In this document: positions 59,465 to 64,000 of the stretch, one piece after another
Position numbering within the stretch: position 1 is the stretch's first letter
Layout of the letters: every line of letters begins with the position of its first letter
NCBI RefSeq assembly: GCF_013184745.1
Contig: NZ_JAATVU010000001.1
Location: forward strand, 1-64,000
Source: Mangrovicoccus sp. HB161399
GTDB lineage: Bacteria; Pseudomonadota; Alphaproteobacteria; Rhodobacterales; Rhodobacteraceae
Reading direction: 5' to 3'
DNA: 64,000 nucleotides
Notes under the pieces: model-generated
What the model saw: only the letters and a program-made list of their open reading frames with translations
Told to the model about the DNA's origin: nothing
Databases searched by the model: none
Position numbers and translations under genes: made by a program

Positions 59465-60679
59465 ATGTCCGATTCTCAGCTCCGCAACACGGGCGAGCGC
59501 TATGGCAGCGTCGCCAAGTCCCTCCACTGGCTCACCGCCCTGCTGATCCTGTCCCTCTGGCCCCTGGGGCTGATCGCCCATGAATGGCCCTACGGCACGT
59601 CGGCGGAGCTGGCGGTCAAGGCGACGCTGTTCTCGGTGCACAAGACGCTCGGCGTGGCGGTGTTCTTCGTGGCGCTGGTCCGCATCCTCTGGGCGCTGGT
59701 CCAGCCGAAGCCCGGACTGCTGCATCCCGAGCGCAAGCTGGAGAGCTTCGCCGCCGAGACCGTGCACTGGGCGCTCTACGGCGCGCTGGTGCTGGCACCG
59801 CTCTCGGGCTGGATCGGCCATGCCGCCACCGAGGGCTTCGCGCCGATCTGGTGGCCTTTCGGACAGTCGCTGCCCTTCGTGCCCAAAAGCCCGGCCGTGG
59901 CGGGGCTGTTCTCCAGCCTGCATTCGGTCTTCGTCTGGGTGCTGGCCGGCGCCGTCGCGCTGCATGTCGCCGGGGCGCTCAAGCACCACCTGATCGACCG
60001 TGACGGCACGCTGCGCCGGATGCTCCCGGGACGGCCCGCAATCGACGTGCCGCCGGCCCGCCATTCCGGCGCCCCGGCCGTGGCCGCGCTGGCCGTCTGG
60101 GTTGCCGCCATCGCCGTCGGCACGCTGCAGGGCCTGCCCCGCGGCGGCGCAGGCACCGCAACGCGGCCCGCGCTGGAACAGCAGGCCAGCGACTGGACGG
60201 TTCAGCAGGGAACACTGTCGATCAGCGTACGACAGTTCGGGTCAGATGTGACCGGCAGCTTCGCCGATTGGACCGCATCGATCGCCTTCGATCCCGATGC
60301 CGGTCCCGGCCCGGCAGGCCATGCGACCGTTCAGATCGCAATACCAAGCCTGACGCTCGGCACCGTCACCGACCAGGCGATGGGTCCGGAATTCTTCGAT
60401 GCGCAGGGCTTTCCCGCGGCCACCTTCGACGCCGGCCTGACCAAGCAGGAAGACGGCAGCTATCTCGCCGAGGGAACGCTCGACCTGAAGGGCGCCACGG
60501 TACCGGTCAGCCTGCCCTTCTCGCTGGACATGCAGGACGGCAAGGCGCACGCCAAGGGCGAGACAGTGATCGACCGCCGCGATTTCGCGATCGGCACGGC
60601 GAGCTACAACGACGAAGGCTCGCTTGGATTTGCGGTGAAGGTCTCCATCGATCTGACGGCCGCCCGGGCCGGGTCCTGA
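59465..60679 (+). CDS. Cytochrome b561-YceI fusion protein
   Basis: This is a 404-residue protein. Residues about 10-190 form a di-haem cytochrome b561 with His ligands in KSLHWLTA, SVHKTLG, ETVHWALYG and SSLHSVF. A fifth membrane helix near 210-225 leads to a periplasmic YceI lipid-binding domain (about 235-400, ending KVSIDLTA). YceI domains bind isoprenoid quinones or similar lipids, so the fusion probably shuttles electrons between a bound lipid and the membrane quinone pool. Confidence 0.9.
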   Translation: MSDSQLRNTGERYGSVAKSLHWLTALLILSLWPLGLIAHEWPYGTSAELAVKATLFSVHKTLGVAVFFVALVRILWALVQPKPGLLHPERKLESFAAETVHWALYGALVLAPLSGWIGHAATEGFAPIWWPFGQSLPFVPKSPAVAGLFSSLHSVFVWVLAGAVALHVAGALKHHLIDRDGTLRRMLPGRPAIDVPPARHSGAPAVAALAVWVAAIAVGTLQGLPRGGAGTATRPALEQQASDWTVQQGTLSISVRQFGSDVTGSFADWTASIAFDPDAGPGPAGHATVQIAIPSLTLGTVTDQAMGPEFFDAQGFPAATFDAGLTKQEDGSYLAEGTLDLKGATVPVSLPFSLDMQDGKAHAKGETVIDRRDFAIGTASYNDEGSLGFAVKVSIDLTAARAGS

Positions 60680-60695
60680 CCGCTCTGCGGAAAGG

Positions 60696-60718
60696 CCCCG
60701 GCTGTGTCCTGGCCGGGG
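60696..60718. terminator. Hairpin between convergent cytochrome and marR genes
   Basis: CCCCGGC pairs with GCCGGGG across a 9-base loop, in the 39-bp gap between two stops. No T-run is present. Confidence 0.45.
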
Positions 60719-61156
60719 TCAGATGCGTTCGAGTTCCTCGAGCAGTTCCATCAGCACCGACAGGCGCTTGCGTCCCAGCCGGGCCTCGATGCGCGCGGAG
60801 AGAACCGCCAGGTCCTCGGCATGTTCATGAACGATGGCCTGGCCCTTGTCCGTGACCGCCAGAGTCTGGCGGCGGCGGTCGCGCAAGTCGCGGCTGCGGC
60901 TCACAAGGCCCTTTTCCAGGAGCGTCTGGATGATCCGGGTCTGGCTCGGCAGCAGAAGCCCGCATTGTTCCGAAAGCCGGGTCGCATCCATGGGCCCCTG
61001 TTCTTCCAGAACGGTGAGGATCCGCCATTGCTGTTCCGTCAGCTGCGACCGCGAAGCAAAGGCACGGATCGGAGAGATCACGCGTTCGCGGGCCCGATGG
61101 ATTCGCATGTGCAGGGAATCGGATGTGCCGCCGAACAGCGGCGTGATTACGTTCAT
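60719..61156 (-). CDS. MarR-family regulator, HpaR-like
   Basis: The 145-residue winged-helix protein has LTEQQWRILTVLEEQG and SQTRIIQTLLEKGLVSRSRDLRDRR, as in the homoprotocatechuate repressor HpaR. The start at MNVITPLFG follows AAGGGAAG. No aromatic catabolism genes are adjacent, so its target is elsewhere or the cytochrome gene. Confidence 0.85.
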   Translation of the reverse strand: MNVITPLFGGTSDSLHMRIHRARERVISPIRAFASRSQLTEQQWRILTVLEEQGPMDATRLSEQCGLLLPSQTRIIQTLLEKGLVSRSRDLRDRRRQTLAVTDKGQAIVHEHAEDLAVLSARIEARLGRKRLSVLMELLEELERI

Positions 61157-61420
61157 ACTGGCTTCCCTTGGTAAACTACCCGTCTTGGTTATCCGGATAA
61201 CAACACGGTAACGCGATGTTAATTTATTGTCTATGAATTCGAAACGAATGAACAGGGCTATCGCGGATTTCCGGGCGGAAACCGCGTACTGATTATTTTT
61301 TCGGCATGGGACTACCGCTGAAGGACAATCACGATTGTAACCTTCTACTTGCGGTTGCATCTTAACTTGAAAGAAACTGGGGCTGAGACCGGATTTGCCG
61401 AATCTCTGCCCTGTCAGGAT

Positions 61421-61507
61421 TGGTGCGGTCGAGAAGACTCGAACTTCCACGGGAGTTACCCCACAGCGACCTCAACGCTGCGCGTCTACCAATTCCGCCA
61501 CGACCGC
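61421..61507 (-). tRNA. tRNA-Leu (anticodon GAG)
   Basis: The 87-nt minus-strand sequence folds into a cloverleaf with acceptor stem GCGGTCG/CGACCGC, anticodon arm CAGCG-TTGAGGT-CGCTG (anticodon GAG), a long variable arm typical of tRNA-Leu, a T-arm with GTTCGAGTC, and an encoded 3' CCA. Confidence 0.95.
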
Positions 61508-61644
61508 ACTGTCCTGACTGGCAGTGGCGGGTATCTACCCAAGCCGCCGGAGGGCCGCAAGAGGGGAAATGCAAGTTTTCCGACAAAAGTGGACAGCCCC
61601 CTGCGCAAGGGGTAATCGCCCCTTGAAAGACAGGAGTCCGCCCA

Positions 61645-62313
61645 ATGTCCCTTACCTGGAAAACCTCTGAATCTCTCGTCCCTTACCCTGAGGCGCTGGC
61701 CGAAATGGAGCGGATCGCCGACGGAATCGCGCGCGGCGAAACGGACGAAACCCTGTGGCTCCTGGAGCATCCGCCGCTCTATACCGCGGGCAGCAGCGCC
61801 AATGTCCGCGACCTCGTCGATCCGGACCGCTTTCCGGTCTACGAGACGCGCCGCGGCGGGCAGTACACCTATCACGGACCGGGCCAGCGGGTGGCATATG
61901 TGATGCTTGACCTGTCCAAGCGCGGCCGCGACGTGCGGCATTTCGTGCACCAGGTCGAGGAGTGGGTGATCGCGACCCTGGCCGAGTTCAATGTCAAGGG
62001 CGAGCGCCGCGAGGGACGGGTCGGCGTCTGGGTGGTGCGGCACGACAAGCCGCTGGGCGCCGACGGACGGCCGCGCGAGGACAAGATCGCCGCGATCGGC
62101 CTGCGCATCCGCAAATGGGTCAGCTTCCACGGCCTGTCGATCAACGTGGAGCCGGACCTGTCGCATTTCTCGGGCATCGTGCCCTGCGGGATCTCCGAGC
62201 ACGGCGTGACGTCGCTGGTCGATCTCGGCCTGCCGGTGACGATGGAGAATGTCGACGTCGCGCTGAAGAAGACCTTCGGCGAGGTCTTCGGCGAAGTTCC
62301 GGCAACCGCCTAG
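61645..62313 (+). CDS. lipB: Octanoyl-[acyl-carrier-protein]-protein N-octanoyltransferase
   Basis: The 222-residue enzyme transfers octanoate from ACP to lipoyl domains. [24 protein letters not shown] (catalytic Lys) and [13 protein letters not shown] (catalytic Cys) are present. AGGAGT precedes the ATG. Its stop overlaps the stop of the next gene on the other strand by 4 bp. Confidence 0.96.
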   Translation: MSLTWKTSESLVPYPEALAEMERIADGIARGETDETLWLLEHPPLYTAGSSANVRDLVDPDRFPVYETRRGGQYTYHGPGQRVAYVMLDLSKRGRDVRHFVHQVEEWVIATLAEFNVKGERREGRVGVWVVRHDKPLGADGRPREDKIAAIGLRIRKWVSFHGLSINVEPDLSHFSGIVPCGISEHGVTSLVDLGLPVTMENVDVALKKTFGEVFGEVPATA

Positions 62314-63392
62314 CGCACCGGCATCCAGAGCTCCATCCGGCCGAAGGGCAGGTTGCGGTAGCGGCCGCTGAGATCGATCAGCTTCGGCCGCTCGAAGCCC
62401 TCCACTGCGGCAACATCGGCGGCCAGCCGGTCCGCGCAGGGGGCCTCGTCCGGGTAGTAGAAGCGGATGTCGCCGCCGCTGCTGGCGCCCTCGGCGACCC
62501 GGGCGTCGGCCAGGCTCCAGCCCTTCGCCCTGAGCTCGTCCATGACGGCTGCATCGGCGGCCATCAGATCCCTGGACGCAACATGCGGATAGACCACGGG
62601 GCGCGCGCCCCCGGGCGGGCATGCCTCGGCAGGCCGCTCCGCGACCACCGCCTCATCCGCCGGCGCGGCCGGTTCCGCCGCGCTGTCCTCCGGCACCGGC
62701 TCGGCGGGCACAGCGGCGCCCGGCGGCGGCTGGACCTCCGGGGCCGCTCCGCCCTCTGCCATGCGCAGCCTCTGGCGCAGCTGCGCGCCGCAGGTGGTCT
62801 TCTTGTAGAGGCCCAGCGTTTCCACGCATTCCTCCGGCACGGCATGGTGCAGGAACCGCTCCCGCAGGGGGAGCGCAGCGAACATCGGTTCGAGATCCGC
62901 GTCGCACTGCACCGTGGTCGAGACCCGCGCCGACCAGTTCTCGCCGACCGCCACCTCCTGCGCGAGGGTCTCGGCCTCGGCGTGGATCGCCGCTTCGGTC
63001 AGCCCGGATTCGCGGGCGATGCGGTCGATCTCCCGCGCAAGCGCATCTGCCGCCGCCGCCAGGTCGCCGGTTCCGGCTTCGGCATCCCTGCCGGAGAGCC
63101 CCTGGCAGGAGGGCTGCGTCAGCGGCGACTGGTCCAGCGCGCTGACGCAGGCCTGCACCGCCGAGAGCGCCGCGCAATAGGCGGGCTCGGGATAGGCGTT
63201 CTCGAGATAGGTCAGCATGTAGGCGGGCTGGTTCAGGAACAGCCGCATCTGCCGCTCTGCGGTCTGGATCGCCTTCTCGTTGACGTCGAAGCGCCGCCGG
63301 ATCTCGGCCTCGCGGCTGAACATGAAGCTGGACATGCCCGCGATCAGCGTCAGCATCAGCTGCCAGTTCTTGACGATATCAGCCAGCTTCAC
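62310..63392 (-). CDS. Membrane-anchored protein with LytR_C-like C-terminal domain
   Basis: The 360-residue protein starts at a GTG ([12 protein letters not shown]) with GGAGGAGGG directly upstream; a longer TTG start lacks this. A single N-terminal membrane helix (residues about 10-25) is followed by a helical cysteine-containing region, a Pro/Ala/Glu linker (about 225-265), and a C-terminal domain of about 95 residues ([29 protein letters not shown]) that resembles LytR_C domains. This suggests an envelope protein. Function is unknown. Confidence 0.65.
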   Translation of the reverse strand: MKLADIVKNWQLMLTLIAGMSSFMFSREAEIRRRFDVNEKAIQTAERQMRLFLNQPAYMLTYLENAYPEPAYCAALSAVQACVSALDQSPLTQPSCQGLSGRDAEAGTGDLAAAADALAREIDRIARESGLTEAAIHAEAETLAQEVAVGENWSARVSTTVQCDADLEPMFAALPLRERFLHHAVPEECVETLGLYKKTTCGAQLRQRLRMAEGGAAPEVQPPPGAAVPAEPVPEDSAAEPAAPADEAVVAERPAEACPPGGARPVVYPHVASRDLMAADAAVMDELRAKGWSLADARVAEGASSGGDIRFYYPDEAPCADRLAADVAAVEGFERPKLIDLSGRYRNLPFGRMELWMPVR

Positions 63393-63432
63393 GGGCCTGC
63401 CCTCCTCCGGCGGAGTCAGGTCCAACCTAGCG

Positions 63433-64000
63433 TCAACCCTGCGTTGCGTCGACCCCAGCCTTGCGGGACCTGACGCCCGCGGTGCCGAGCCAGAGCGACA
63501 GCACGATCAGCGCCGCCCCCGCCGCCTGGCCCGCCGTCACTGCCTCGCCCAGCAGCGCCCAGGCCAGCGCGGCCGAGAAGACCGGGATGAGGTTGATGTA
63601 GAGCCCCGCAGCATCCGGTCCCTTGCGCCGCACGCCGTAGCCCCAGAGCAGGAAGGCCGCGAGCGCCGCGAAGAGCCCCACATAGAGGACCGCCGCCCAG
63701 GCGCGCGGCGGCAGCGCCGCGATCTCGGAATGGCCGCGCCAGAGCGCGAGCAGCGCCAGCACCGGCAGCGCGAAGAGGATAGAGGCCATCAGCGACACGT
63801 CGCCCGGCACGGTCTTGGGCACGGAGCGCAGAAGCTGGGTATAGGCCGTCCAGGCCGCCACCGCCGCCAGCAGCCACAGGTCCCCCGCGCCCAGATGCAG
63901 CCGCAGCACCGCCATCGGGTCGCCCTCGCCCAGGATCACCGCCACGCCGAGGAAGGACACCGCAACGGCCACCGCCTGCCGCGCGCTCAGCCGCGCCTTG
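63433..64000 (-). CDS. DMT-superfamily (EamA) transporter, 5' end beyond the window
   Basis: The frame runs open off the right edge. The visible 188 residues comprise the end of the first EamA repeat and the whole second repeat, with LYINLIPVFSAALAWALLGE typical of the family. The ATG at 63972 is inside the gene, not its start. Substrate unknown. Confidence 0.88.
   Translation of the reverse strand, partial: KARLSARQAVAVAVSFLGVAVILGEGDPMAVLRLHLGAGDLWLLAAVAAWTAYTQLLRSVPKTVPGDVSLMASILFALPVLALLALWRGHSEIAALPPRAWAAVLYVGLFAALAAFLLWGYGVRRKGPDAAGLYINLIPVFSAALAWALLGEAVTAGQAAGAALIVLSLWLGTAGVRSRKAGVDATQG

Overview
The window is GC-rich chromosomal DNA of an alphaproteobacterium, most likely a member of the Rhodobacterales (Rhodobacter/Paracoccus/Roseobacter relatives). 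The evidence is the glutathione-linked formaldehyde cluster built like those of Rhodobacter sphaeroides and Paracoccus, small proteins of a type I associate with that order, a perfect FNR-type box in front of an Rrf2 regulator, and the fab, rplY, tgt and lipB content. I cannot name a genus. There are no phage, insertion sequence, plasmid-maintenance or CRISPR structures, so this looks like resident chromosome with a few accessory islands.

Region 1 (about 0.1-11.3 kb) handles C1 metabolism. An isocytochrome c2, S-formylglutathione hydrolase and glutathione-dependent formaldehyde dehydrogenase run leftward. Next come a quinoprotein-associated zinc metallohydrolase and a divergent SoxYZ-like carrier. 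A five-gene leftward string follows: LuxR-type response regulator, FIST-domain protein, hybrid histidine kinase and two unknown exported proteins. The formaldehyde-activating enzyme gfa lies at its head. The regulator/kinase pair resembles RfdRS/FlhRS, known regulators of formaldehyde oxidation. The methanol dehydrogenase itself is not in the window.

Region 2 (11.4-24.1 kb) mixes housekeeping (rplY, tgt, tpiA, sufT, an A-type Fe-S carrier) with accessory genes. These are a MarR/DMT-exporter pair with two perfect operators, two VPLPA-CTERM surface proteins, a RimB-RimK fusion, a lysozyme-like protein, and a SatD-like/DUF3307 pair with two matching 18-bp inverted repeats between its genes.

Region 3 (24.1-38.8 kb) holds a papain-like peptidase, DacB, NadD, an orphan ParA, a cold-shock protein, two unlisted very small genes, an AI-2E family permease, a 1262-residue subtilisin-like protein with repeated C-terminal modules, an rRNA methyltransferase, Dtd, LysR, an unknown gene that overlaps lysR tail to tail, and an NsrR-like regulator behind an FNR box.

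Region 4 (38.8-45.5 kb) is a tight three-gene leftward operon: a DUF2126/transglutaminase giant, a circularly permuted ATP-grasp/alpha-E fusion and a stand-alone transglutaminase. It is probably a peptide-tagging or peptide-synthesis system of unknown product and the best candidate here for undescribed biology.

Region 5 (45.8-64 kb) holds rpe, a TonB-dependent receptor, a LuxR solo with a lux-box-like site, and the fatty-acid genes fabD, fabG, acpP, fabF and mltG. This fab series is interrupted by a VPxPA-CTERM gene on the other strand and by an amine-oxidase-like gene plus about 0.9 kb of DNA without a gene. After it come an AEC transporter, a cytochrome b561-YceI fusion, a MarR regulator, tRNA-Leu(GAG), lipB, a membrane-anchored protein and a DMT transporter cut by the window edge.
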